From the NCBI GenBank assembly GCA_019115945.1, contig DXCO01000019.1, positions 1-64,000 of the forward strand: a DNA stretch of 64,000 nt, given 5' to 3'. The stretch comes from Candidatus Borkfalkia excrementavium (lineage in GTDB: Bacteria > Bacillota > Clostridia > Christensenellales > Borkfalkiaceae). Position numbers and translations under genes: made by a program. The notes under the pieces were generated by a model, which saw only the letters and a list, made by a program, of their open reading frames with translations, did not search any database and was not told where the DNA came from. Each line of letters starts with the position of its first letter. Within the stretch, counting starts at the first letter, position 1. Positions 8,523-18,042 of this stretch are shown one piece after another.

Positions 8523-9554
8523 ATGGACGCAAAAATCACAAAAAAAAGACTGGGCCATATGCTCTCTTATGACTGGATCAAGATCATTGCCATCTGCGCG
8601 GCGGTGGTGTTTGTCTGGGTCATGCTGTTTGCGACCCTCGCCACGCGCGCCACGATGGGGCAGACGTTCGAGATCTACGTCTATACGGGCATAACCGTGC
8701 ATACGGACAGGATCGGCAATCTGAACATGCTGCATTCGAACGGCGCTCTTTCTTACGATGTGCTCGATTATAATTTTACGACGCTGAGCGAACCGAGCAC
8801 GCAACTTTCCGCCTATATGCCCAACAATCAGGGGGACGTCATGTTCATCACCGATACGGTGATCACGGAAACGACCACGGACGAGGAGACGGGCACGGAA
8901 GAGACGACCATAACCGATTACGGCGATCTGCACACTTTCCTCAATAATTATCTCTCGTATATCTCGTGGGCAGGCGAAGTCGGCGAAGTAGATATTTACG
9001 GCAAAAACGTGGCCGCGGAAAGTTATTTCGGCAACTGCGCCGCCTATCTTTCGGAATTTTATAAAGACAAGGACGGGGACGGTACGGGCGATATCGATCC
9101 GGCTTCTTCTCCCGAGCAGGATACGGAAAAAATCGAATCCGCTTTCCGCAGCCGCATCAGAAAGGACAAGCGCTATAAAAGAGAATCGGATATAAAAGAA
9201 GGGTTGGAAAGGGAATACGACCGCATTGAAAAACTGCGCGTCGCGTATAACAACGTCGAAGGTTATTTTGCAGACGGCACGCTCGGCATCCGCGAAAAGG
9301 AACTCACCCTTGAAACGGATTCCGACGAAGACGGCAACAACGATACGGTCAAAGTGCAATATGCGATCGATCTGAGCGGGATCCGGAACATCGAAGATTT
9401 TATGATCAATAACAAGACGGAGGACGAAAACGGGGCCGGTACGGGCAAAGATCTGTGCATGCTGATCCTGAACGAGAAGAGTCAGGAAGCGGCGCTGCGC
9501 TACGAGGCGGTGACCTTCCTTGATTATATCGTAAAAACGTATAACGCCGAATGA
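8523..9554 (+). CDS. Hypothetical protein with one N-terminal TM segment
   Basis: WIKIIAICAAVVFVWVMLFATLA anchor, hydrophilic body. Confidence 0.6.
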   Translation: MDAKITKKRLGHMLSYDWIKIIAICAAVVFVWVMLFATLATRATMGQTFEIYVYTGITVHTDRIGNLNMLHSNGALSYDVLDYNFTTLSEPSTQLSAYMPNNQGDVMFITDTVITETTTDEETGTEETTITDYGDLHTFLNNYLSYISWAGEVGEVDIYGKNVAAESYFGNCAAYLSEFYKDKDGDGTGDIDPASSPEQDTEKIESAFRSRIRKDKRYKRESDIKEGLEREYDRIEKLRVAYNNVEGYFADGTLGIREKELTLETDSDEDGNNDTVKVQYAIDLSGIRNIEDFMINNKTEDENGAGTGKDLCMLILNEKSQEAALRYEAVTFLDYIVKTYNAE

Positions 9555-9588
9555 TTTCGTTCATAATGCGTAAACAGGGAGGTGCGCC

Positions 9589-10953
9589 ATGCGCTGTTCT
9601 ATTTACGATGCATTGAAAAAATATAGCAGGCGGCACGCCGCGCGCTTTCACATGCCGGGGCATAAGGCGAACCGCCGGCATTTTCCCTTTTTCAAAGATG
9701 CCGCTCTGGATATCACCGAACTTTCCTTTTCCGACTGTCTTGAAAATCCGGACGGGATCATAGCGTCTGCGGAAAGGGATATCGCCGAAATTCTGGGCGC
9801 TGAAAAAAGTTTTATCCTGACGGACGGGTCGAGTTGCGGCATATACGCCATGCTCTACGCGGTCAAACGCCGCGGCGGGAAAGTGGTGATTTCGCGCAAT
9901 TCGCACAAGAGCGTTTACAACGCCTGCGCCGTGCTCGGGATAGAGCCGTATATCTTAAAAGGCAACGAACTGAACGGCGTTCTGCTGCCGCCCGCCGCGG
10001 CGGAGATCGAGGACGCTTTCAAAAAAGAGCGTGACATCTGTGCCGCGTTGATCACTTCTCCCGATTATTACGGAAATATTTCCGATTATCAGTCGATACG
10101 CAAAGTCTGTACCCGATACGGGAAACTGTTTCTGGTGGACGGCGCGCACGGGGCTTACCTGCGTTTCGATCCCGATTCGGCCGGGGCTTATGCAGGGGAA
10201 TATGCGGATGCGTGGGTAGACGGCGCGCATAAGACGCTTCCCGCTCTCACGCAGGGCGCGCTGCTCAACGTCAGGGAAAAGAGCCTTGTTCCCGATCTGA
10301 AAGAGGGGTTGGACGCATTCCGTACGACGAGCCCGTCTTATCCGATCATGGCGAGCGTGGAATACGGCGTCAAATACCTCGCCGAAAAGGGCGCCGCTTT
10401 GATCGATACGCTGAAACGGGAACTTTCTCTGATGAAAATGCGCCTGAAAAAGCGCGGGATCCTGTATTATGAAGAGGGCAGAACGCTGCAGTTTTCCGTC
10501 GATTTCGGCGGAATGGGTATTTCTCCCTATCTTGCGCAGGAAGAATTGGAAAAACGGGGTGTCTTTGCGGAGATGAACGACGGAAGATATCTTCTCTTTT
10601 ACCTTTCTCCGCTCACAAAGCCCTTCTGGCTGTGGCGTTTGGAACACGGCATCCGGCGCATAGTGAAAATGCGCTCGCTGCGTAACACCTACGAATCCAA
10701 ACCCGAATACGTCAACGGGCTGAAAAAATTCAGTTATCTGACCGCGCTCACCTTTGCGAAAGAGCGCGTACCGCTGTCGGAAGCGGCGGGCAGGATCTGC
10801 GCGCGGAACGCAGGCGTTACGCCCCCGTGTTTTCCCGTGGTCGTCGCGGGCGAACAGATCACGGAACAGGCGGTCGCGGCGCTCGCCGCGGCAAAGCACA
10901 CGTTCGGAACGGACGGCGGCATCGAAGTTATCAGGATAGGCGTCGGCAAATGA
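9589..10953 (+). CDS. Orn/Lys/Arg decarboxylase-family PLP protein (YaaO-like)
   Basis: RFHMPGHKANRRHF...LTDGSSCGIYAML...VDGAHGAYLRF...WVDGAHKTLPALTQGALL; immediately upstream of tmk as in the B. subtilis yaaO-tmk neighbourhood. Confidence 0.88.
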   Translation: MRCSIYDALKKYSRRHAARFHMPGHKANRRHFPFFKDAALDITELSFSDCLENPDGIIASAERDIAEILGAEKSFILTDGSSCGIYAMLYAVKRRGGKVVISRNSHKSVYNACAVLGIEPYILKGNELNGVLLPPAAAEIEDAFKKERDICAALITSPDYYGNISDYQSIRKVCTRYGKLFLVDGAHGAYLRFDPDSAGAYAGEYADAWVDGAHKTLPALTQGALLNVREKSLVPDLKEGLDAFRTTSPSYPIMASVEYGVKYLAEKGAALIDTLKRELSLMKMRLKKRGILYYEEGRTLQFSVDFGGMGISPYLAQEELEKRGVFAEMNDGRYLLFYLSPLTKPFWLWRLEHGIRRIVKMRSLRNTYESKPEYVNGLKKFSYLTALTFAKERVPLSEAAGRICARNAGVTPPCFPVVVAGEQITEQAVAALAAAKHTFGTDGGIEVIRIGVGK

Positions 10954-11576
10954 AGGGAAGATTTATAGCGTTCGAAGGCTGCGAAGGCGCTGGCAAATCC
11001 ACGCAGATCCGCTTGCTTTCGGAATATCTGAAAGAAAAAAATATACCCTGCCTGATTACGCGGGAGCCGGGCGGCGGCAAGATCTCCGAGGAGATCCGCC
11101 GGATCATCCTCGACGGAAAAAATACGGAAATGTCGGATTCCTGCGAGGCGCTGCTGTATGCGGCGGCGCGTGCGCAGCACCTCTCCGATACGGTCGCGCC
11201 CGCTTTGGAGCGCGGAGAATTTGTGCTCTGCGACAGATATATATTTTCCACGTTTGCTTATCAGGGCTACGGCAGGGGAATGGATATGGGTTTCCTGAAA
11301 GACATCAATCGATTCGCTTTGGAAAAATATATGCCCGATCTCACCCTGTTTTTGGATATCCCGTCCGAACGGGCGTTCGAAAGGAAGCACGGCGCTGACG
11401 AAGAGGACAGGATGGAACAGGCGGGCGGGGCTTTTCACAGCCGCGTGTACGGCGGATACAGAAAATTGCTCAAAGAATACGAGGGGCAGATGGTCGCCGT
11501 CGATTGTTCGGGGACCAAATACGAAACGAGCGCGAAAATAGCGGAATTGCTCCGCGCGCGCGGATTTTTCGGTTGA
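10950..11576 (+). CDS. tmk: Thymidylate kinase
   Basis: MKGRFIAFEGCEGAGKSTQIRLLSEYL, TREPGGGKISEEIR, DRYIFSTFAYQGYGR. Confidence 0.95.
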   Translation: MKGRFIAFEGCEGAGKSTQIRLLSEYLKEKNIPCLITREPGGGKISEEIRRIILDGKNTEMSDSCEALLYAAARAQHLSDTVAPALERGEFVLCDRYIFSTFAYQGYGRGMDMGFLKDINRFALEKYMPDLTLFLDIPSERAFERKHGADEEDRMEQAGGAFHSRVYGGYRKLLKEYEGQMVAVDCSGTKYETSAKIAELLRARGFFG

Positions 11577-11600
11577 ACATTGCGGATCGTTTGGTGAGTT

Positions 11601-12533
11601 ATGTCGGTTTTTCAGGTCAGCAAAGCATATAAGATCGTTGCGGCGGACGCGGCGCGCGGAGAACTTTCGCACGCATATCTGTTCGTTTGCCCCGACGCGC
11701 GCAATCTGCGCGGCTGGCTTTTGGAACTTGCCGTACTGATCGCGGGCGGAGACGGACGCGTTTCCGATCTCATCAGAAGGGAGATGTATGCCGACTGCCG
11801 CGTAATGCCCGCGCCGGGGGGCAAACTGACCGTCGCGGACGTACGCGATTTGGTGGACGATTGCTGTATACGCCCGATCGAAGGGGATAAAAAAATTTAC
11901 GTTCTCGACAACGCGCAGGATATGAACGCCGCCGCGCAGAACAAATTGCTCAAGGTACTGGAAGAACCGCCCGCGAACGTGTATTTTCTGCTGGGCGCGA
12001 CGAATGAATATCCCGTCCTGCCTACCGTTCGGTCGCGGACGAAAAAACTGGAACTCTCCTCTTTTTCTGACGGAGAGATAGAAAAATACATACGGGAAAA
12101 ATATCCCGCGCGGGACGATGCGGAAAAGATCGCTGCCGTTTCCGGCGGCATCGTCGGCAGGGCGGAGGACCTTGCGGAAGGAGGTTCTCTCGCGGCGAAG
12201 GGGGAAGAATTGGCCCTTCTTGCGATGAATCTGACCGTCGCATCTGCCGTTTCCGCCTCGAAAAAATATGCGGACAAGTCGGAAGCGGATGCGTTTTTGT
12301 CCGTCCTGCGGCTGGTTTACAGAGATATCCTCATGCTGAAATTGGGCAGAGGGGGGAATCTTCTCTCGGGCGGGGAAGAGCGCGTGCTGCGCAAAGCGGC
12401 GGGGCGGTATACGGCGGCCGCGCTCGTCAACGCGCAGGAAAAAATCGCCGAAACGGAAAGAAATCTTAAATTCAACGCAAATCTTTCCGTCAGCCTGGAG
12501 ACGTTGCTCATCGCGATTTTGGAGGGACGATGA
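11601..12533 (+). CDS. holB: DNA polymerase III delta' subunit
   Basis: SHAYLFVCPDAR...KKIYVLDNAQDMNAAAQNKLLKVLEEPPANVYFLLGATN. Confidence 0.88.
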   Translation: MSVFQVSKAYKIVAADAARGELSHAYLFVCPDARNLRGWLLELAVLIAGGDGRVSDLIRREMYADCRVMPAPGGKLTVADVRDLVDDCCIRPIEGDKKIYVLDNAQDMNAAAQNKLLKVLEEPPANVYFLLGATNEYPVLPTVRSRTKKLELSSFSDGEIEKYIREKYPARDDAEKIAAVSGGIVGRAEDLAEGGSLAAKGEELALLAMNLTVASAVSASKKYADKSEADAFLSVLRLVYRDILMLKLGRGGNLLSGGEERVLRKAAGRYTAAALVNAQEKIAETERNLKFNANLSVSLETLLIAILEGR

Positions 12534-13396
12534 AGGTCATAGGAATCAAATTCAAAGAGGGCGGAAAAATTTATTATTTCGCGCCCAAGAAAAACGAAAA
12601 ATACGAAGAGGGAATGCAGGTCATCGTAGAAACGAGCAAGAGCGTCGAATTCGCCACGGTTGCGTTTCCTCCCAAAGAAGTGGACGAATCGGAGGTCGTG
12701 CAGCCTCTCAAGCCGATTTTGCGCATCGCAACGGACAAGGACCGCGAACAGATCAGAAAGAATGCGGAACGCAAACCGCAGGCGATGAAGATCGCGCAGG
12801 AGAAAGTGGAAAAGCACAACCTCAAAATGAAACTGATCGACTGCGAATTCACTTTCGACGGCAGCAAGATCATCTTTTATTTCTCCGCGGACGGGCGCGT
12901 CGATTTCCGCGAACTCGTCAAAGATCTGGCCTCCGTTTTCCATATCCGTATCGAATTGAGACAGGTCGGCGCGCGCGACGAGACGAAACTGCTCGGCGGC
13001 ATCGCCCCCTGCGGCAGAGAGTGCTGCTGCGCGGGCGCCATGCCCGATTTCCGCAAGGTGTCTATCAAAATGGCAAAGGTGCAGGGCCTGTCGCTCAACC
13101 CGGGCAAGATCAGCGGGCTGTGCGGAAGGCTGATGTGCTGTCTGAGTTACGAAAACGATTATTACAGCGAAGTTTATAAAAAAATGCCGAAGGTCGGCTC
13201 GGAGGTGTCCACTCCCGACGGAAAGGGAACGGTCGTTTCCGACAATATGCTGAAACTTACGGTGCGCGTAAAGATCGAAAAGGACGGCAGCCTCGTCTAT
13301 AAAGATTATCCCCTGAAAGATATCCGCTTTAAGGGCGGGAAAAGGGAAGAGGCGGACGAAAAAGTTTCGGAAGATCTGAAAGATATCCTGGACTGA
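12530..13396 (+). CDS. ricT: PSP1-domain regulator RicT/YaaT
   Basis: VIGIKFKEGGKIYYFAPKK...GGIAPCGRECCCAG...GLCGRLMCCLSYE. Confidence 0.92.
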   Translation: MKVIGIKFKEGGKIYYFAPKKNEKYEEGMQVIVETSKSVEFATVAFPPKEVDESEVVQPLKPILRIATDKDREQIRKNAERKPQAMKIAQEKVEKHNLKMKLIDCEFTFDGSKIIFYFSADGRVDFRELVKDLASVFHIRIELRQVGARDETKLLGGIAPCGRECCCAGAMPDFRKVSIKMAKVQGLSLNPGKISGLCGRLMCCLSYENDYYSEVYKKMPKVGSEVSTPDGKGTVVSDNMLKLTVRVKIEKDGSLVYKDYPLKDIRFKGGKREEADEKVSEDLKDILD

Positions 13397-13544
13397 CGCC
13401 GATTTTTTCAATTTTTTGCAAAAATTTTGAAAAAATTATTTTGTTTGCCTTTACGGTTTTCAAAATTTATGTTATAATAGATTTACTCGAAAGCGGTGTG
13501 ATTTTTCGCGGCGAGTATTTGATGTTATTTGGAGGTTGTAGGTT

Positions 13545-13715
13545 ATGGCTCATAAAATTTCGGAAGATTGCATTTCCTGCGGCGCTTGCGCGGATACTTG
13601 TCCCGTAAACGCGATTTCTCAGGGTGACACGCAGTATCAGATCGATCCCGACGTGTGCATCGATTGCGGCGCTTGCGAAGACGGATGCCCCGTCAGCGCG
13701 ATCAAACCCGAATAA
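13545..13715 (+). CDS. 2x[4Fe-4S] ferredoxin, 56 aa
   Basis: MAHKISEDCISCGACADTCPVNAISQGDTQYQIDPDVCIDCGACEDGCPVSAIKPE; two CxxCxxCxxxCP clusters; RBS ggagg; absent from the supplied ORF track (too short). Confidence 0.97.
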   Translation: MAHKISEDCISCGACADTCPVNAISQGDTQYQIDPDVCIDCGACEDGCPVSAIKPE

Positions 13716-13733
13716 TCGGACGGAAAAGAATAA

Positions 13734-13766
13734 ACCTGCGCGGATTTTTATCCGCGCAAGTTTTTG
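13734..13766 (+). terminator. Ferredoxin terminator
   Basis: TGCGCGGAT-tttt-ATCCGCGCAAG followed by TTTTTG. Confidence 0.8.
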
Positions 13767-13798
13767 TCTTTGACGCAGGAGCGCAACGGAATCGCAAC

Positions 13799-13874
13799 GG
13801 GGATATAGCTCAGTTGGTAGAGCGCTTGAATGGCATTCAAGAGGTCATGGGTTCGATTCCCACTATCTCCACCA
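13799..13874 (+). tRNA. tRNA-Ala (anticodon GGC)
   Basis: GGGGATATAGCTCAGTTGGTAGAGCGCTTGAATGGCATTCAAGAGGTCATGGGTTCGATTCCCACTATCTCCACCA; 7-bp acceptor stem, loop ATGGCAT, encoded CCA. Confidence 0.95.
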
Positions 13875-14000
13875 GACCCCGGATATATGGTATTTTTCAG
13901 CAAGTCGATACTGTATATCTTGGGGTCATTCTTTTTTATCGGAAGTATCCGGATCTCAATATCGCAAACGGAAAAAATTTATAAAATACCGAACGGAAAA

Positions 14001-14036
14001 GACCGCATCCTCAGTAAAAGAGGATACGGTCTTTTG
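14001..14036 (+). terminator. Intrinsic terminator downstream of tRNA-Ala
   Basis: GACCGcATCCTC-agtaaaa-GAGGATaCGGTC-TTTTG. Confidence 0.75.
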
Positions 14037-14136
14037 TTTGTGCGCCTTTCCGGCAAGTATTCAAAAGCGATAAAGCATATGCCGTGTTTTCCGCCGTCGA
14101 AGGCGACGGCGGCGCCCTCGTTTTTGGTAAAAAGGA

Positions 14137-14165
14137 TTGAAAATATATTGCGGTTATGTTATAAT
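14137..14165 (+). promoter_or_regulatory. Sigma-A promoter TTGAAA-17-TATAAT driving the ncRNA candidate
   Basis: 14137-14142 and 14160-14165, exact 17-nt spacer. Confidence 0.75.
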
Positions 14166-14171
14166 AAAAGG

Positions 14172-14376
14172 GCGAAACAAACTGTATAAACAGAACCAGG
14201 GGTATTTTCTTTGATCAAGAACATACTTGATTTTTTGCACCCTGTTTTCAGAATTTGGCAAAATGCAAATTCCGTTCAGCAGGGTGCATGACAGGTATCC
14301 CTTTCTGTTTAGTTTGTTTCGCGACAATCGGGGTTTGCGTTTTCGGTGCGTCGGCTTCGGTTGGCGCACTTTTTTT
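14172..14376 (+). ncRNA. Candidate structured small RNA, 6S RNA-like architecture
   Basis: Closing stem 14172-14183/14311-14322 (12 bp), 14188-14194/14304-14310 (7 bp), 14198-14204/14296-14302 (7 bp); central bubble; upper stem 14237-14244/14280-14287 and 14251-14257/14266-14272; terminator 14346-14376 with a UUCG loop. Confidence 0.65.
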
Positions 14377-14392
14377 ATTTTTTGCACCTTTT

Positions 14393-15259
14393 TCAGACGC
14401 GGTGAATGGAGTTTTTATATTGTATCGGCGTCATTTTCGTAATTTTTTTGAACAGCAGATTAAAATAGCGCGGATCGGAAAAATTCAGTCTGTCCGAGAT
14501 TTCCGCCATATTGCAGGAAGTTTCCCTGATCAGTTTTTTCGCTTCCGTAATTTTCAGTTCGTTAAAATAAGTTATGATGGATTTTCCCGTCTGCTCTTTG
14601 AACAGTTTGCTTACATACGATCTGCTGTAATGAATGTCTTCGCAGATTTCGTCGATATAAATTTTTTCATAGACTTGTTTTTTCATGGCTGCAATGACGG
14701 AACTTACGATTTCTTCGGCCACGTTGTCCACGATGAAAAAGGCGTTGCCCTCTTTGCTCGAATTTTTTTTGCGCAAAATCGTGATCAGGAACAGTTCCAT
14801 ATACAGTTTGATCATCTGCTCGCCGCCGAAGCGGGAATTTTCGAGGTAAGATGCGTTTTTTCTGACGGGCAGGGCAAACGTGTTTTCCGCTTCTTCCAAA
14901 AGTTTCGTTAAAATACCTTTTTCGCTTCTCTGCAATTTGGTCTTGTAATTGTGCAGCATGGAAAGAAAGGGAGAAACGCTGTTGAAACACAGTACGAAAA
15001 TGTTCGAACTGCGCTCGTTGTTTCCCTTGATCGAATGCTGCTGGTAGGGGCTGAGGAAAAAGAGATCCCCCTCGCTCATAAATGTGGGAGCACCGTCTAT
15101 ATAATAGAAAATAGAGCCTTTATCGATGTAGACAAGTTCCCAGAATTCGTGTTTTTCGCTCGGATAAACATAGTCTACGGGCAGTTCAAGATATTCGATC
15201 GTCACGATGTTTTTGATTTGTACGATGTTTTTAATCGTATGTTTATAATATTTTTTCAT
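14393..15259 (-). CDS. AraC-family transcriptional regulator
   Basis: N-terminal cupin-like domain; C-terminal YIDEICEDIHYSRSYVSKLFKEQTGKSIITYFNELKITEAKKLIRET...DPRYFNLLFKKITKMTPIQYK. Confidence 0.92.
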   Translation of the reverse strand: MKKYYKHTIKNIVQIKNIVTIEYLELPVDYVYPSEKHEFWELVYIDKGSIFYYIDGAPTFMSEGDLFFLSPYQQHSIKGNNERSSNIFVLCFNSVSPFLSMLHNYKTKLQRSEKGILTKLLEEAENTFALPVRKNASYLENSRFGGEQMIKLYMELFLITILRKKNSSKEGNAFFIVDNVAEEIVSSVIAAMKKQVYEKIYIDEICEDIHYSRSYVSKLFKEQTGKSIITYFNELKITEAKKLIRETSCNMAEISDRLNFSDPRYFNLLFKKITKMTPIQYKNSIHRV

Positions 15260-15315
15260 GATGACCCCATTATACTACAAAAATTTGATTTGTCAATATG
15301 TATGAGATAATATTA

Positions 15316-15338
15316 TGATAAATATGGACGATTTATCA
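15316..15338. promoter_or_regulatory. Inverted repeat, candidate operator in the divergent araC / M81 intergenic region
   Basis: TGATAAAT-n7-ATTTATCA. Confidence 0.4.
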
Positions 15339-15416
15339 TTGAATAAATCATCTGCATGACTTAAAATTGAATTAAGCAAGGGCGCTTCGGCGGGCTTGCA
15401 AAAAAGGAGGAGAAGG

Positions 15417-16820
15417 ATGAAAGTAATCGTTGCGTCCTTTCAGTACGAAGCGTGCGGCATGTCTTCCACGTTTCCGGGAACGGGCGATTTCGAGTGCGCG
15501 GAAGGGCGCGATGTTTATCGCAAACTGGACGTGGAAGACGTCTTTCGCGAAAATGGAATCGAAACGGTCCCAGTATTTTATGCGAACGCTCTGCCCGGCG
15601 GGATCTGCCCTTTGGCGATATACGAAAGTTTTGCGGAAAAGATCCTCTCCGGAGTCAGGGAACACGCGGATGCGGACGGGATTCTGCTCGTCTGCCACGG
15701 AAGTTCGGAAATCGAAAAGATCGGCAGCGGCGAACTCGATCTGGTTTCAAAGATCCGTTCGGTCGTAGGGGACCGCCCGCTGATCTCCGTCGCGTTCGAT
15801 CTGCATGCCAATATCCATCCGCGGCTGATCCCGATGGTGGATATCGTGTGCGGTTATAAGACGGCGCCGCATACCGATCAGCGAGAGACGCACAGGGCCG
15901 CGGCAAAAATTCTTGCCGACGCGCTCTGCGGCGGCCATAGACCGGTGGTGCGGATGGTGAAAGTGCCCATGCTTCCTGCAGGCGATACCATGCTGACGGC
16001 GGAAGAGCCCCTGCGATCGCTGATCGCGAAGACGCGCGCGGCGGAGCAGAACGGGATTTTTCGCGTCAATCTCTTTTTCTCGCACATGTGGGTGGATGCG
16101 CCGAACACATGCGCAAGCGTCACGGTAACGGCAGCGGACGCCCGTTTGGCAGATGCCGCCGCAACGGATTTTGCAAACCGGTTCTGGCAGGCGCGCAAAC
16201 AGTTTCGTTTTCGGGTGGAAACGGGGAGCGTTTCCGAATGCGTTCGCGCCGCCCTCGCCCGTACAGGCGGCAGGGTTTTTCTGACGGACAGCGGAGACAA
16301 TACTACCGCGGGCGCGGAAGGGGACAGGACGGACATTTTGCAGGAACTTTTGCGCGTCGGCGCAGGGCGCAAAAAAATCTGCGTCAGCGGGATCACTTCC
16401 CCCGAGATCGTAGAAGGCACGCGCGGGTTGCGTGCGGGGGAGGAGATCGAAGTCCCCCTTCCCGCGGGCGCCGTAAAGGGAAAAATCGTCCGCCGCGGTA
16501 AAATCCTCGGCTGGGCGAAGGACGTGATCGGCGAAAGCGTCACCGTCGATGTCGGCGGGATCGACGTCATTTTTACGGAAAAGAGAAGCGCCTTTATCGC
16601 AAAGGAAAATTTTGAACTTGCGGGAGAAGATCTCGAAACTTACGAGATCGTTGCGGTAAAACAGGGATATCTTTTCAGCGAACTTGCGCCCTATTGCGAC
16701 AAGCAGTATTTCGTCATGAGCGACGGCTCCAGTTGCGTGGATATACGCAGGCTCGGCCTGAAACGCATTCCCAGGCCCCTTTGGCCGCTGGACGATTTCG
16801 AGTGGCAGGCAAAAATTTAA
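15417..16820 (+). CDS. M81-family metallopeptidase (MlrC/microcystinase-like)
   Basis: MKVIVASFQYEACGMSSTFPG...LLVCHGSSEIEKIGSGE...ISVAFDLHANIHPRLI...GYKTAPHTDQRET...DSGDNTTAGAEGD. Confidence 0.85.
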   Translation: MKVIVASFQYEACGMSSTFPGTGDFECAEGRDVYRKLDVEDVFRENGIETVPVFYANALPGGICPLAIYESFAEKILSGVREHADADGILLVCHGSSEIEKIGSGELDLVSKIRSVVGDRPLISVAFDLHANIHPRLIPMVDIVCGYKTAPHTDQRETHRAAAKILADALCGGHRPVVRMVKVPMLPAGDTMLTAEEPLRSLIAKTRAAEQNGIFRVNLFFSHMWVDAPNTCASVTVTAADARLADAAATDFANRFWQARKQFRFRVETGSVSECVRAALARTGGRVFLTDSGDNTTAGAEGDRTDILQELLRVGAGRKKICVSGITSPEIVEGTRGLRAGEEIEVPLPAGAVKGKIVRRGKILGWAKDVIGESVTVDVGGIDVIFTEKRSAFIAKENFELAGEDLETYEIVAVKQGYLFSELAPYCDKQYFVMSDGSSCVDIRRLGLKRIPRPLWPLDDFEWQAKI

Positions 16821-16859
16821 TCTTTATCTAATTGATCCGAAAAGGAAAAGGAGGAAAAA

Positions 16860-18032
16860 ATGTCTTATTATAACGCCGAAGAAAGCAAAAAAAGAGTGGC
16901 AAAAGTGGTGGAACTTCTGCAAAAAGAAGGGGCGGATATCGCCCTTGTGTATTACGACGAACTGAATATCGCCAACGGCTGGTATCTGACGGGGTGGTGC
17001 CCGCAGTTCGAGAAGGGCGCCGTTCTGATCGGCAAAGACGGCACGGCCATGCTCCTCGGCGGGCCGGAAAGCGAACCGTTTGCCATTCAGTCTTCCGCCA
17101 TCAACGATACGAGATGCTTCAAAGTGTTCATGGTGCCTGACGAAGAGTATCCGAACGCGAAGATCATCGGGTTTCCCGAACTGTTTCGCGAACTGAATGA
17201 AAAATTCCCTGTCCGCCGCGTCGGTCTTGTGGGAATGAGCGAGATGCCCTACGAACTGCACAGGCAGTTGGAAGAGGGGTTTGCGGGGTGCGAACTGGTC
17301 GATCTCACCGATCAATATCTGAAATTCCGCTACGTGAAGAGCGATTGGGAGGTGGAGCAGGCGCGTGCGGCGACGAGGCTGAGTTATCTCGCGTATAAAG
17401 AGATGCTGAAAAAGGTAAAACCGGGAGAAAAGGAATTTGCCGTTGCGGCGGCCGGTGAGGCGGTCTGCCGCGCAAACGGTGCCAACGGATTTGCATATCA
17501 GACGATCGTTGGCAGCGGAGTGCGATCGAACGCCGTCGTGCCGACCGCTACGGATAAGGTGATGCAGGCGGGGGAAATGGTCATGCTCGGCATTGCGCCG
17601 CGCGTCAATGGGTATGCGGGCACGTTCGGGCACACGGTCCCCGTCAGCGGAGAATATACGCCCGAACAGAAAAAGTGTCTGACCGATATGATCGAGGTGA
17701 TGAAGGTCACCAAAAGCATGCTGCGCATAGGCAATACGGGCAGACAGATCGATGCGGAAGGACGCAAATTGTATGACAAGGGCGGTTATTTGAAATATCT
17801 GGTATGTCCGTTTGCGCATACCATGGGGCTGATGGAAGCGGAGGCGCCCTTTTTCGGGCCGAACAGCGACGACGTATTGCAAAAAAATATGATCGTGAAC
17901 GTCGACGTCAGTTTCTTCGGCCATCCCGTATTGAACGGCCTTCGCGTGGAAACCTGTTACGTGATCACCGAACGGGGCGCGAAACCTCTCTGTCCCGAAT
18001 TTGAAGAAGAACTTTTCAATTACGTAAAATAG
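16860..18032 (+). CDS. M24-family (Xaa-Pro aminopeptidase/creatinase-like) peptidase
   Basis: Two-domain protein; VRSNAVVPTATDKVMQAGEMVMLGIAPRVNGYAGTFGHTVPVSG...PFAHTMGLMEAEAP. Confidence 0.82.
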   Translation: MSYYNAEESKKRVAKVVELLQKEGADIALVYYDELNIANGWYLTGWCPQFEKGAVLIGKDGTAMLLGGPESEPFAIQSSAINDTRCFKVFMVPDEEYPNAKIIGFPELFRELNEKFPVRRVGLVGMSEMPYELHRQLEEGFAGCELVDLTDQYLKFRYVKSDWEVEQARAATRLSYLAYKEMLKKVKPGEKEFAVAAAGEAVCRANGANGFAYQTIVGSGVRSNAVVPTATDKVMQAGEMVMLGIAPRVNGYAGTFGHTVPVSGEYTPEQKKCLTDMIEVMKVTKSMLRIGNTGRQIDAEGRKLYDKGGYLKYLVCPFAHTMGLMEAEAPFFGPNSDDVLQKNMIVNVDVSFFGHPVLNGLRVETCYVITERGAKPLCPEFEEELFNYVK

Positions 18033-18042
18033 GGGAGAAAAA

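Noticed and set aside
13830-14189. 119-aa ORF overlapping tRNA-Ala
   Set aside because: Begins inside the tRNA gene and crosses a terminator; no coding evidence.
14172-14322. MITE with terminal inverted repeats
   Set aside because: Ends do pair, but there is no flanking target-site duplication and a promoter and terminator frame the structure, which fits an RNA gene better; kept as a refutation test.
14255-14911. 218-aa ORF on + strand over the ncRNA candidate and antisense to araC
   Set aside because: Most of it is antisense to the AraC gene; Phe/Arg-rich; no family resemblance. It does not argue against the ncRNA.
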